From Monomorium pharaonis (lineage: Eukaryota > Arthropoda > Insecta > Hymenoptera > Formicidae), in contig NC_050468.1 in assembly GCF_013373865.1 (NCBI RefSeq), forward strand, positions 22,896,774 to 22,960,773: 64,000 bases of DNA. The letters are read 5' to 3'. Made by a program: the position numbers and the translations under genes. Position 1 is the first letter of the stretch. The number at the start of each line of letters is the position of its first letter. The notes under the pieces were generated by a model. That model had not been told where the DNA came from. It did not search any database and was given only the letters and a program-made list of their open reading frames with translations. Shown here in pieces: positions 1 to 13,129 of the stretch.

Positions 1-301
1 ATTCAATAGATGAACTTGTTTTACATAAAATAAATTCTCCTATTGGACGATGTTAATTAAACTCTAGATAAACTAAGCTGTGAAATTGGACCTAACACAT
101 ACAATTGGAAAAGAGTTGTGATAAGAAATTTTATTCTTATATCTTTTATTTTTTAGCACTTTACTTTGATTTGATTTCTGTCTAAATCTGAATTAAATTC
201 CTATCTTATTTAATTCAGATATTTCTATTTCTTATGGAAAATTAATATGATAATGAATCATATTAAATAGGTAATTTAATTTTATTAGCAAATAAATGTT
301 A

Positions 302-398
<97 letters not shown>

Positions 399-824
399 AT
401 AATCTTATCAAGTATTAATCAATATTTAAATTTCTCCAAACTATTAATATTTTGTATAAAAAATACGTAGTATTTAAAATTATATATTATTTAACAAATT
501 AAGAATGTATAAATTTAATCAAGATAAAAGAAAAACGAGAGATGTAAGAATAATTTCTTATCAAAATTTTCTTCAACTGTCGTAAGTGTTTGTATTTTTT
601 TAAATTATATCAAATATAAATTAAAATTATTTGTTTTTAAAAAAATATATAATTCCATTTTATTATTACTTTTACTGCAGAGAAATTAATATAATAAATA
701 TCTCATTATTTAATATAATTAGTTTACAAAAGATACAGATATCTGTTGCTCAGAACTTATTTTTGGATTTACAGATAATCAAAATAATTATTAATTTTTT
801 TTATTTCAAAATTGATTGTCTTAC
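1..824. other. FucTA intron 4 (part), AT-rich, with CA microsatellite
   Basis: Follows the GTAAGA donor of the last visible FucTA exon on the minus strand. No match to the expected next exon was seen in any frame. It holds the long CA microsatellite and otherwise AT-rich sequence. Confidence 0.6.
307..396. repeat. (CA)45 microsatellite
   Basis: An uninterrupted AC dinucleotide run of 90 bases, inside the presumed fourth intron of FucTA. Confidence 0.97.
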
Positions 825-3800
825 TTTCTTCGTTTTGTTTGCTGCATAATTAAACGTTTGTGGAATCTGTGTGACACTGGAATCATAATATTGCCACCTC
901 TCGTAAGGTGCCACTATGTCACTGTCACGCCGATATGTGGCGGTCCAATTGATAAGGGCGTTTTTTACGCTTTGCGTGTGATAAGGACATTCTAAAAAAT
1001 ACAGCATCCACACCTGTCAAAAATCACATAATCTTTATTAGAGAAACAATTCTCATTTATATACATAAGTGTAATAACTAGAAAAAAAACGATTAATGCT
1101 TTTAACAAAAACTGTTTAATTAATGCATTTTTTAATAGCAATCAAATATCTTGTTTATATAGATTTAGTGGTTTCTGGGAAATAAATTCAAATAAAAATA
1201 TATTTGTGTCTAACTAAATAGTTGTAAATATCAATTAAATAAACTACATTTTTATATTAACTAAACAGTTAACATTTTTGGATAAAATATTGAACTAAAC
1301 TATTTAATTACTATAAACAATCTTTTTTATATACATTTCGCAGAAACAACAAAATTTTTTAATATATTTTATACATTAAAATATTTACTCGCTATTTAGA
1401 AAACCTTAATAAAACAGCTTTTGCGAAAAGCAAAATTTTTTTTCCCAGTGAACAAGGTAAGATAATAGCGGGTCAATTGCCGAGTAAAAGCGGTATGACT
1501 TTCTTGGGTCATAAAAATTAATATTATTTATCAACGCATCCGATACCTGATTGTAAGACCTTCGTCCCACGTGTGTGACGTAATCCTTAAATAGAATGAG
1601 ATCGGCATCGTCCGGATTGTCACGGACGATCGTGCAAGAATTCACGGGGCAGCGTTGTTGGAAGAATATGTCAGGACCGACTTTGGCCTCGGCCATCCCA
1701 TGAGGAATCATTATCTTTTTCAATGGATGCTCACCTGTTCTGTTGTAATTTGGTGGCACAAACATTAGCTGTAAAATTATTTATGATATTAGTTTACCAC
1801 ATTTATGTAGAATTACTTAAGCTAGTGTTATCAATTAAATTATAGAAAGATTGGTCTTTTTCAAAATGTATTTATCTATAATTATATGATAATTTAGTAT
1901 TAGTGCGATATAATTTTAAATATTGAATGACTACTAAAATATATCTTGTAATTTTTCACTTTTAACATTCAACCTACCCTTTTTTAAATATTCAATTATT
2001 TGACATTACTAGGAAAACTATAGAAACTGATACAAAACTTCTATATATATTTCTTTGTAAATATATATAACGTAAATTAAATATATATTTTTTAATAAAA
2101 TGAAAGTTTGTCATCATGTCAATTAAAAGCGACAAAAATGCGAAAGGGAGTTTTCCTAATATATCTAGACAAATAAAAAATTAAAAGTTATATAATTTGG
2201 TAATATAATAACCGGAATTGTGATTTAATAAAATGAAATAAAAATAATTTAACGTAATATAACATTTTCGCTAATATTTCATTCTACATTTAAAATTAAA
2301 TTTAAATCGATTAGTAATATATGCATAAAAGAATTTACGATGATAATGGTTATACGAGTTGCGCATCTCCAAAAGACCCGATGTGTGCCCAACAAGATTT
2401 AAATCCACCAAGAATATCAGATTTTTAATTAATCATTATCTCTAGGAAGACAAAAGCAAATCATCGACAGTACCTCTATCAAATAGTTATCATAGAGCAT
2501 GGTATAATCATACAAACAGAGATCACGATCTTCAATCATAATGAATTGAGTTAAAAGAAAATATATAGAAAATTTTTAAGACGTATCTTTAAGATTTATA
2601 CATGTGAAATTACATAATTTTTACACTAAAAAATTTTCTAGATTTTCTTTTATATTTTATATATTTTTAAATTAAATTTTAAATGTATGTAATTTTTCAC
2701 AAATTCTTGTACAATTGCCATAATTACCTGATTAGTCACACGATCATCGTAAGCATCTTCCTCCGGCCACAATTGAGCCAATCTTCGGCCAGTACTGCGA
2801 GTTCTTATCGCTGGATATGGTCTTCTGGTACCTCCTTTCATGTACCAAGGTCTTCGCGATGGATCCAAATCTATCGAATTTTCGCCCAAGCTCGCGGTTC
2901 CATTTGTATTCAATGCCTTCGAATGAAAAAGGAAGGTATAAATGAACGAAAAATAATCTTTCTATGACATTCCTTGTTGTAACTAAAAACAATATCGCGA
3001 ACTGTATACTGTTCTTAAACTAGAAGTTATGAGTAATATCATTCAATTTTATGATAAGTGTACTAATGATATTTACGATATGAATTGATTATTCTTTTCA
3101 CCATCTATAAATAATACTTAAATAATCGCATGCGATTTAGTTGATTCTGCTGGAATTCATTTGAAGTTAAATATAATTCTATAAGTCTATTATACTACTC
3201 ATCAAATTTAATTTATTTAAGTTTCTCTTAGTACATATCATTTCTTAATACATTCTCTTATGTTAGTACAGAGTTTATATATTGGTTCTATCAGCAAGTA
3301 TAAAAATTTATACGATTAATTAAGTGATGACTTTTAAAGTTTCTAAGCATAATATTATACAAGGGCGAACAAAAGTTTTTTACTTTGACATATTTATATA
3401 AATAATATACGATCGAAAGAGAGATAAGAAAATGTTGAAACAAAACTTTCTTATTTCAAATGGATATAATTAGAAAAAATAAGTTAAAAACTGCTACAGG
3501 CAACTAGACTATTAAGCCATTCTAACGCATACCATGACATAGGAATTTTCAAACATCATGATCTGATGCATTAATTATTCGTATAATTTTGCTATTACCT
3601 AAGTGTCCAATGTCTAGTAAAATGAACATTAAACAAGCTATGATAATATCCTTAAAAATTTTTGTTGGATTTTACAACATATTTGATAACTGCGTCTGAA
3701 ACATTAAAATCTAAAAGGTTTTTTTTTTTTCGTTAAAAATTATGAAATTTGTGATTGTTAAAACTTATATAAAAATTATTATTTTGTTTGGAAGATTATA

Positions 3801-6479
3801 GTCTTCTTTGTTGTATACTTGGCCATAAATTACACGATGTATTAGCACTTTGAAAGCCTAGTCGAAAAAGAGGAAGCGACTAAGTTCGAAAAGCAAGCAT
3901 ACGCACCGTACATTTTTTAAGGCGCAAAAACAAGCCAAACGACACACGGAAAAAGTAAAAATGTCAAACAGAATTTCGTAGAAATAATTAATGATATATA
4001 ACACATGTCTATATACATATATCTATACATTACTCAATATATCTTAATCATGGAAATTTCCTTAAATTATCACATAATCTAAGAATGCAAAAGATTTGTA
4101 TATAAGATTTTGTTTTTCTTTCCAAATTAAAAAAGTATTTTTTCCGTGTACATGTCGTTAGAATTAATCGACACTACAATTGACCGTACCTCGGACGAAA
4201 GTCTTTTCCTCACTCGCTCCCGAGTGCGTAATACTCGCATCGTCGGCTTCTTCGATTTCAAAGGCCAATCGGGTTTCATCTGCGAGCGAAGTTTCGTTTT
4301 TACTCCTTCAGCCGTGATTGATTTTCCAATTATTTCTATCGCTTACACTTTTGTACACCTCCTTCTCTCTCTCTCTCATTTTATCAAGAAATGTAGTATT
4401 ATAAAAATATTTCTAGTATAATAATGGCCGCAGTAAATAAAAAAAAAAAAGATTTATCTTTATGCAATTACATATGTTACAATAAATGAACAATATACAT
4501 TGATTTATTATATCTTGAATCTAATTTTTAGATTAATATGTCAGATTAATGTCAAATGCGATTAGATATCGCAATCAACAAATATCATGTTCGTATATCC
4601 TTTAAAACAAAATCAGTAAACTTTTGCTGATTTCAGTACTAAACTTATAATCATATCAATTGGTGATATATACAATGTTTTTCAGTGATAATACATTAAT
4701 TTCGATCAGTGAGAGTGTTTCCCTCTTAATCGAAATCACTAGAAAAAACAGTGAATATTCACTATTAACACTGATAACAGTTATAAATACAAATACAATA
4801 CCCTAAATCAATAAATAATACATTGATTTCGATTTAGAGAGTCTATTCGAAGTAATAACTTACTCTTATCCTCATTTTCTTCCAAAACAATATCGATCTA
4901 CAGTTACATCTAATGCTGCAGAAATAACTGCAGCTATAAATAAACGAACTATGAACTATACAATAGGATATTTCTTGCAGAAGAATATTAGAGTAAAAAT
5001 TATAATAAAACTTTTATTATCATGAAATATATGACATTAAAAGACAATTATATTATATTTTTGTTCTTTTATTATTTATTAATTTATATAAACTAATTTA
5101 TTTTTATTATTAAATTAGGGGATATTTTTATTCAAAATTTCATCAAAAATATTATTAAATTAAAAGTAAATAAATATAATAAGCATATCCATAAAACACT
5201 GAATTTTTGTGTTTTAATTTCAATAATTTTATTTAATTAACTGATTGAAAAGGTTGCTTTAAAACGTTAGAGTACAATTATAAGCACATTATAAAATATA
5301 ATTATCTACGTTTATAATTTTTATGCGTTTTAAAGAAATATCTTTTTTAATGAGTTAATAAAGTACTGAAATTGCATACAAAATTCCAATACTTTAATGA
5401 ATATTTTTGTATTTAATTGTTTAATGTAATTTAATACATAGAGCTTTCGATTAAACTATTATTTTTAAAATATTATATTTTGTATTAAAAAAAACTGTGG
5501 TAATTGTTAAAATTCTAAAGTATAATTTCAAATAGAGACACGTATTACTAAAATAAGAAAAAGTTCTCATTACAATCTGAACACTTGTCTTTAGCATACA
5601 AATTGCTTAATTACATTTCTGATGAAAATATCAATGTTAGCTTAATAACTTTTAAATAAGAATTTAATTAAATATATATATATATTTATAAACAAGTTTT
5701 TATATAAATTATCAGTTAACTAAAAGTCTTTATATATATCTATAACAATTTAAATTTACTACAAAAATTAGATAACGCATTTATAGTCGATTAGCAATGT
5801 TTGTGATTAGCAGGTTTGCACACAAGAGTGCTTTTTTAAAGAAGTATCATTTGATTGTTTTTGAGACGAACAAAGACTGAAAATAAATATCTCATTTTTA
5901 TTATCCATAATAAAAAAGAGATGAGGTAGAATCGAATCTATTGAAATATTGTGACCGCTTTTTCGCAATGCTAATTAATTCTCTTGCTGCGCTACGTGAG
6001 CGATTATCTTTGCGGAGTTAGCAAATGATAATTGATATAGATAATTATTATTGCAATTTATTTTTATAAAATAAAAAATAAAAAGTAAAAAAGTAAATAG
6101 CGCGCGCGAAACGCGCGTTTGTGATGCCTGGTAATTATTAAAAATGTATATTAATACATCATAATGTCGTTATTATAATTCAAATAGATTAATGTAAAAG
6201 AAGCTATATATATTTTATGTAACTTATCACAGTATTTTCTTTATGTACATACATGCTCGGGTAATGAGACTTGTGCGACGAATTAATCTAGACAATTAAT
6301 AATTTAATGCATACCTTCGGTCCGTCTCCGACAGCTCGAACGGACTGCGGCTGGCCGGGATGCGGCCGCATACTGTGCCATATCTCGTCCTGCAGGAGAT
6401 TTAACAGGACGAGCAGCGTGCCCGTTAGACATAGCACGTAGAAAAAGTATCTTTTCAGGGAGAAACGTGGCAAACCCAT
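825..6479 (-). CDS. FucTA: Core alpha-1,3-fucosyltransferase (FucTA type), N-terminal half, partial
   Basis: Golgi glycosyltransferase expected to move fucose from GDP-fucose to the innermost GlcNAc of N-glycans. Four coding exons, all phase 0, are visible: 6479-6315, 2916-2728, 1768-1547 and 1013-825 (255 residues in total). Exon 1 starts at the ATG at 6479 and gives a type II membrane anchor: short basic N-terminus, then a hydrophobic run at about residues 11-29. The later exons carry family strings: RRPWYMKGGTRRPYP, RCPVNSCTIV, ADLILFKDY, and then YFLECPYHTQ followed by INWTATYRRDSDIVAPYE, which is the acceptor-side signature of insect core fucosyltransferases. The last visible codons are ANKTKK before a GTAAGA donor. 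The conserved continuation (WFVSNC and the GDP-fucose-binding half) is not found in bases 1-824, so it lies off the left edge. Identification is from memory of the family. Confidence 0.88.
2917..6314 (-). other. FucTA intron 1 (about 3.4 kb)
   Basis: AT-rich intron between coding exons 1 and 2. It contains one copy of a dispersed repeat (about 4625-4860), a small GC-raised stretch at 4150-4340 with no convincing exon, and a perfect short CG palindrome near 6099-6119. No other gene was recognised. Confidence 0.6.
4625..4860. repeat. Dispersed repeat, copy 1
   Basis: Shares ordered blocks with 6700-6890 (TCAGTG, a tATATACA block, GATAATA-ATTGATT-CGATCAGTGA, a TTGAAATCA-type block, then CTGATAA and AGTTATAA). 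A weaker relative lies at about 25720-25860. No ORF; likely an old non-autonomous element. It includes internal inverted copies of the CGAT(C/T) block, at 4700 and 4728. Confidence 0.5.
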
Positions 6480-6552
6480 ACCGCCCGGTTCTCTAAGTCG
6501 GGCGAGACTCTTATCTAGCCATGCATCACTTCACTCCGCGACATTCGGCTAC
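6480..6552 (-). promoter_or_regulatory. FucTA 5' leader exon segment with short upstream ORF
   Basis: Just upstream of the FucTA ATG a good acceptor (pyrimidine-rich run ending TTACAG, AG at 6555-6554) suggests the first coding exon begins at about 6553 and that a non-coding exon lies further upstream. The leader carries an upstream ORF at 6544-6515 (ATG to TAG, nine codons, with a second in-frame ATG), which could lower translation of the enzyme. Inferred from splice signals only. Confidence 0.45.
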
Positions 6553-6699
6553 GCTGTAATGAAAGTTAATTAAGATTAAATGAGATATCGATCTTATAAA
6601 TAATATAGCAAATAATTCGAAAAGAGAACACACAAGAAGTAACGCACTGTCTAAATTAGAATCAGTGTATTTATTTACTTAAAGATAGAGAATATGTTT

Positions 6700-6890
6700 A
6701 ATTTCAGTGCCATACTTATAACTATATCAATCATTAATATATACACTCTCTTTCGATAATAATATATTGATTCCGATCAGTGAAAGTAATCCTTTTTCTA
6801 AATTGAAATCATTAAAAGATAGTAAATGCTGCTGATCTGATAATCATCGCTGATAATCATAGTTATAAGTGTAGCATTGTAAAATTTTAC
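6700..6890. repeat. Dispersed repeat, copy 2
   Basis: Same order of blocks as the 4625 copy and same orientation, diverged by substitutions and small indels. It lies just upstream of the FucTA first coding exon. Confidence 0.5.
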
Positions 6891-7037
6891 TGATTTTTTT
6901 TAATTTAGAAAGTAAACTGAAGAATTTACGAATATTAATTTGCTGACAATGACATCAATTAATCTCTCAAACTAATAATTGAAAGATTTTTAAATCTTTT
7001 AGCCTCTTTTATGCTTTCTTTTCTTCTCCAATTTTAT

Positions 7038-7250
7038 CCTCTTAATACCCTTGTTAATCCAAAAAGTTTTTTGCACGAAACAAAGAAAGAAAGAACAGCA
7101 CCAATTAATGTAAAAAAAATATTAATATTTATTTATAAATGCAATTTAATACCCTTGTTAATCCGAAAACTTTTTTGCACGAAACAAAGAGAGAAAGAAC
7201 AGCACCAGTTAATGTAAAAAAAATATTAATATTTATTTATAAATGCATTT
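7038..7250. repeat. Two-copy tandem duplication of about 107 bp
   Basis: The block starting TTAATACCCTTGTTAATCC and ending in TTTATAAATGCA occurs at about 7038-7143 and again at about 7146-7247 with only a few substitutions, so it looks recent. No coding function is apparent. Confidence 0.9.
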
Positions 7251-7799
7251 TCCATGAAAGCTATAAATCTACAATATAATAGTATATACATGTATAATAA
7301 AATGCACAAAAGAGTAGTACAGAAAGTTAAAATTCAGCATTTTATTTTATAACTTTTGTTCGTATATTTGTTTTCCCAGATATGATATGTTTCATTTCCG
7401 TGCATGGGAGACGCATACATAAAAGATATATGATACAGATTCTAAATTACTTCCTTATCTTATTATTTTTTTGTTGCATAATACGATTTGACTTAAAAAA
7501 TTATTTAAGCAGAAAAATAAAATATTATTCAAAGATGAAAACAAGTGATATAAATTTTGAGTATGCAAAATTTTATTTAAATTTAATTTATTGTAACATC
7601 ATGTAATGCGAGTAATTATGTACATAAACAAGATCTATTACAATTCAGAAAATTATGATTAACATAATTTAATAAACAATTAGCATTGTATTAATTAACG
7701 ATAATTGTCGAACAGAAATCAGAGTAGTTCACGGAAGAAAAGCGGATAAATTTTAAATTAATGTGATCAATACATAATAATCTTTCATAATAATAATGT

Positions 7800-9350
7800 A
7801 AATTATTTCTGTATGGCTCATACACATACAGCACGTATACAGATACGTTTACACGCGCGATATGTTATCCAAGAACACTAGCAAAATTCGATAAGATTGT
7901 CTAACCTTGTCAATTTCCGGAACACGGAACATTTTATAATTATGCAACATAATAATCACCGCTCTTAAGGACTTTAATCACTGCATGGCATGATTCATTA
8001 CTGTACCATTCTCGAATAAGCTTTTTAAGCACTTGGCATCCTCATTAGCAGAATTGCAAAATGAAACACAAAAACTTTCAAGAAGAGCACAACGCTTTGA
8101 ATCATTCGTGATATTATAAAAACAGATTTCTCGTTCTAAATTGAGGCTGAAACACTGACAGACGTTTTTCGTTGCAGAGGACACAGAGGTGATTTGATAA
8201 ATTTTAATTGGACGCTCCCGAAGAACGCAGGAACACGTGCCCGTGAATTTCACGCGGCGCAGAAACGTACCGTTCTTGCGATATATCGATAACTCTCGCT
8301 CATCCCTTCATTCGTTAGCCTCGAAGAGCTTGAAATTCTATGTCATTAAATTAAATTTCATCGCGAGATAGCTTCCGCTATCTGGCTCCATCGTCGCACG
8401 CCCCCCTTGTATAATCAATACGACACGCCAAGCATTGATTCACGTCCGAATAAACAACGTGCACGATACTACATTTACTCGTTCAATATTTATGCGCTCT
8501 GGCAATCTATTGTCTCCATTTTCTGTCATTAGCATATGCTATCGTATGCAAGGCATAAATATCCGTCAAATTATATACATGATATTTATATGAGCTAGTT
8601 GCTGTCCCCTCGTTGTTTTGACTTATTACCACGAATATTGTCTTCACCTTTAAGAAAAAAAAAAGTAACATACGTGTTTTTTCATACGACGAGCATTATA
8701 AAGTCTTGCGCTGGAGTTACGATATGGCACGGTTGGCCTCATAACCTTATTAATGACTCTCTCATGTAACAGTTCCTTGATTTACAAGTATCTCTTTCCT
8801 TCTTTCCCTTAATTTTGCGCTGATTTTCCAGACTTCTCGTGAAGACATAGTTTAATGATTTAATTTAATTCATCGGTAGTTTTTCCTTGTTACGATTAGA
8901 AACTTTTTTTTAATTTCCGTTCAAATCTATGCTCCGTTCACAACTTCACGAATGTTAAAGGGCACGGCCTGTTTTGTTGTATCGCCTGAAATTCTCATTC
9001 GCAAACACATACGATACATGCCGGTCACAAAACAATGATACATTTAACACGCACACTCGCGCGAACGATACGCGAAATGTTCCGGAAAAACGAAACGTTC
9101 CCAGAGCGACGCACTTCGGGAATTCTCGCCCGAGAAGTGGCCTACAACCATTTGCTCGACTGCTAAACGAATCATCCTACCGGCTCGTGGAAAGGTGAAC
9201 GACGGATTCGTTGCAACACGTTCTACCTTTGAACCAAGATAAAGTTCACGTTCACCAGAACAACGAGCGCTACATGTGTCAACTCGAAGTATGAGATGAG
9301 CGAGAAGTTTCAGTTTACCACTGTTGATGTAGCGTATATGTTAACGTATT
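7800..9350. promoter_or_regulatory. CpG-richer island upstream of FucTA, candidate first exon/promoter
   Basis: GC and CpG content rise sharply here against an AT-rich background. A perfect TATCGATA (DRE/CGATA-type) palindrome sits at 8284-8291. The FucTA leader exon has an upstream acceptor, so its non-coding first exon is expected in this direction. A cysteine-rich open frame on the minus strand (7978-8253 and upstream) has no usable ATG and is not called a gene. Confidence 0.35.
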
Positions 9351-10039
9351 CATGTGTTTTACGTGTCTCTTTGCAAATGAGGTACTAACAAAAAATTTGC
9401 AGGATGACACTTAAATAGAAGAAAACAATTTTTGTTCAACGCTCATAAGAAGTTTTATTTCATTTTAAATTTTATTACACATATTTATTAAACATAGAAA
9501 AAAAGTATTATGATCCCCATTTACATTTTATACAATAATTTTGTTTACAATTAATATTTTAAATTGACAACTTTACATTTTTATTCACTAATATGTTGTT
9601 TAATTGATTCAAAATTATAAAATAGCTACTCAGGATGTTATTTATAAAAATGTGACGACACCGCATAATATCGAATCAATAAGAAATAAAGAAGGTAATG
9701 TGACCCCTTTATTGAAATAGATTTGAAAAATTGGTTTTGTTAAAAAAAAAAACACAATATTTCATTATAAAATTATATTGTCAAAATAAAGAGAAAATAT
9801 TGCAAGATATATAAAAATGTTTGCACATACACATTATCTCTTTTATATATAAATTGCAGTATTAATAAAAACATATATATACATATATATAAAATGTATT
9901 AAAATATGTTTATAATGTATGACGTAATGTAAACTGTAGATTTAGTAGTAGAACTACAATCAATTTATCAAATAAACGTATTATCTGATTTATAAATGAA
10001 CCTACTAGCACTGGCTATAGATTTGGTTATTGCTGCATT

Positions 10040-11158
10040 TGAAATCTCTGTTGAGGTAGGTGTTATTAATGTTTCACTACTCTGTCTGTTTTGGCAGTTC
10101 TATTTTATAGTAAACACGATGTAATCAGAATCTTGAAATACTAATCTAAATACTGAATAGAAATATGCCCGGCTTTCCAAAACTGGCAATAATATTTAAA
10201 GTAGCTGTCTTATTTAAAATTTTTTGTGATCCTCCTGCGTGGTAAATAATTGCAGGGACATCAAGATTATTCATCATAAAACTTTTTATGAAAATTTATA
10301 GCATCGTAATACCAAGATCTTTTAAAAAGGTCTAAAATTCCTACGTCTAAAGGCTGAAGTTTGCACGTAAAGTAAGGAGGAAAAGTAAAAAGTATTACTG
10401 GATTTTTCCGGGCAAAATTTATAGCACCAGTTGACAAATAAGAGTCGATATTATCAATTAAAAAAAGTGTAGGATTTGCTTTAGAGAATAATTCATAAGG
10501 TATTTGATGTCATCAATAAAATTTTTTTGTCATTTTTGATAGCCCAAGGATTCCATTCTTATAATATTTATGAGGGAAAATCTTCACGGAAGATTATTAC
10601 TTTATAAGCGTCAACAAAGTAGCAGATAATCACTGAAGCATATCTCTTTCTTCATCTAATATATCTGCCTTATATTTTTGAGAAAGACAATTTTAATGTT
10701 AGTCTAGTCAATATTGAGTTTGAATCCATCCATAAAAAAAGGATTTCTTATTGAAATTTTCTTTGGGTTATTTAAAAAAATTGTCAATATTTTCTTATTA
10801 TTATAAATGGTGAAGCATAAACAATACTGCAGTCATCAAAATTTGAATATATATTTGTATAATAATCTTAATATATTTGTATGTTTTTTTTAATCTTTAA
10901 ATGAACAAACAAATAATTTTTTCAAATTATTAAAAAATTTTAAAGGATTTTAATAACGCCAAATAGTGAAAACTAGTAGTACTATGTACTTTACTTTTAA
11001 ATCAATCAATACCAGCCATTTTATTGTCTTTCCAATTCTTCTATTGAAAGATTACTTTTACTGGCTGTCTCATATGTCGATCCTTTTACTTTATCTACAC
11101 TTAAACCATATCTCATTCTAGCCACGTCAATACAATAGGCAGCAACTTTATTTTCCAT
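10040..11158 (-). pseudogene. Decayed pogo/Tigger-type DDE transposase
   Basis: Reading the minus strand gives disconnected pieces of a DDE_1 (pogo/Tigger/jerky) transposase. The N-terminal piece starts at the ATG at 11158 (MENKVAAYCIDVARMRYGL). The best piece, about 60 codons without a stop at about 10320-10510, reads LFLIDNIDSYLS followed by INFARKNPVILFTFPPYF and then CKLQPLDVGIL. These match the family's catalytic DNxxSH-type region and its FPPxxxHxLQPLDVGxF motif, with the His positions changed. Downstream pieces (NNLDVPAI, then LNIIASFGKPGI) fit the C-terminal DDE region. Stops and frameshifts separate the pieces, so it cannot encode an active enzyme. Terminal repeats were not found. 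Confidence 0.78.
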
Positions 11159-11558
11159 CTTTTTAAAAAAGATTAATTTTCTTTTACAGCTCAGTTAAAA
11201 ATTGAAGTATTATTATTGTCCAAGCTTTTGGTTCGATGAACTACTTTCCACAGTCTATCTGTTAATTTTTGTCTATCGGGCAGCTGTTCTAATAGGTCAC
11301 CTATTATAAACCAGTTGTATTACAGCTGCAAGCTTTGTGAAACTGATGAGTTTTCTGCTTGTTTTCTTTTTCTAATTTTCCACTGTTGTAAAAACGTTTA
11401 AAATAAAACGACTTATGTCAATACTGTATTCAGAAAAAATAAAGAATACTCGAGAAAAAATGGATATAATATGATTAAATCTAAATGTACAAAGTTAAAT
11501 ATAAAAAAATTTGTGTAATTTTATATAATTAAATATAATTATTCAAAATTTAATACGT

Positions 11559-11590
<32 letters not shown>
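11559..11590. repeat. (TG)n microsatellite
   Basis: TG dinucleotide run of about 16 units with one interruption. Confidence 0.95.
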
Positions 11591-11593
<3 letters not shown>

Positions 11594-12012
11594 CAGATTA
11601 TATAACATATAATATACCACATCCGTCTACCTTATCAGATCTTTTCATAATCAATTATATATACATATTTACATGATCTTATATATATCTATCTGATGAT
11701 TATATCGCGTATGTTTCGAATCTAATTATATGATCTGACCATATTATATTATAATTGACTCTGTGGCAGGTATTTTTATCCAACTAATCTATGATTTTTT
11801 AAAGTATCCGAAAATGATGAAATGGTATAATTCGCAAGTCGATAGCTGGTTTGGGAAAGAATTTGAAAGTTTATCATTTATGAACCTGCACTGGGAAAAA
11901 AATTGAATATCTCTCCTTCCCCCAATCAAACAGTTTAGTTAAGGTTTTTAACAGTAATTAAGTAACCTGTTTTATATAACAAAATTTTTAGTTGTTTTTT
12001 ATAATTACATAA

Positions 12013-12149
12013 GAGACGATTGTTCCAACTTTTCAATATATTTATCTAGTAAGTAAGCATGTGTCTATCTTCATTTTTTTCTTAAATAAATAAAGACAGA
12101 CACACATTACCTGATAGGTAAGTTTACTAAGAAATTGGAACATTGGTCC
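12013..12149. mobile_element. Fold-back MITE, family B copy 1
   Basis: Terminal inverted repeats of about 50 bp (GATTGTTCCAACTT at the left, GGAACATTGGTCC at the right) flanked by TAA on both sides (12010-12012 and 12150-12152). The same arms and TSD occur at 38762-38903, so this is a family. Non-coding; a TAA target duplication fits PIF/Harbinger-type transposition. Confidence 0.75.
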
Positions 12150-13129
12150 TAAGTGCATTTTATCGAGTAATAGAAACTTCAAAGAAATAATCTAAGTAAT
12201 TTAAAATAAAATTGCGAGACTGATCCATATTTATAAGAAAACGTAATAATTTAACTAATACAATAATTTCAAAACAAAAGCTTTAATTGCCTATCTTAGA
12301 CACTCTAGGAATAAAACACTAACTTAACAGTTTTATTCTCAGAAAATGATAAAATGCTGGGATTTTCTTTATGTTAACGATGAAATAAACGTGGAAAAGA
12401 GAAGGAATTTAAATGACACTATTTTTCCCCCGTTTGGTCTTCTCTTTGTTGTACATAAAAAAATATTTAATGGTTCACGAATAATGTGAAACAATATAAA
12501 ATGTACATTTATAATTTATAATACACAGAAATTTTATTAAAGTATTTAAAATTTTAATTGTAGATGCAAATCTAAAAATAATTTTGTTGAACTATTAAAA
12601 TAATTATGTAGATACTCAAGCTGGTTGTTAAAATATCAAATTTTTTACAACATTTATTATTACGCTTGCATCTTATATAATTATTTTCATGGTTCAGTAA
12701 AATTATTTTTAGATCTGCATTTAATTAAAATTTTAAATATTCAGTAAGCAGATTATCAGCGAAACAATTCTTTTTGCATAAAAATGCATTTATAATATAT
12801 ACTATACATAATTTTACATATTTTTTGTGCGCAAAAAATTCTTGGAAGCACAATTGTAATCAATTTATATTAAAATTCCGAATTTATATGCTTATTACTA
12901 TTTTTGCAATTTATTTTATATAAAATATGAAAGATATAATATAAATTTAATTGATGTGATGGCATTGACATTTAACGATAATATTAGTATTTGTCTAGTG
13001 CAATCTAATTAAAGGTCTTTTATTTTATAATTATATGAAAATAGTGAGATATATATGGTACTGGTATGCAGTTTCAAAATTATTTCAGTGCTCTTTTCCT
13101 ATTATTCTCACATTAAATTTACAATGAAC

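Noticed and set aside
7978..8253. Cysteine-rich minus-strand frame of 91 codons
   Set aside because: It begins with GTG, the open frame continues upstream without any ATG, and no splice sites or known Cys pattern support a toxin-like or secreted peptide.
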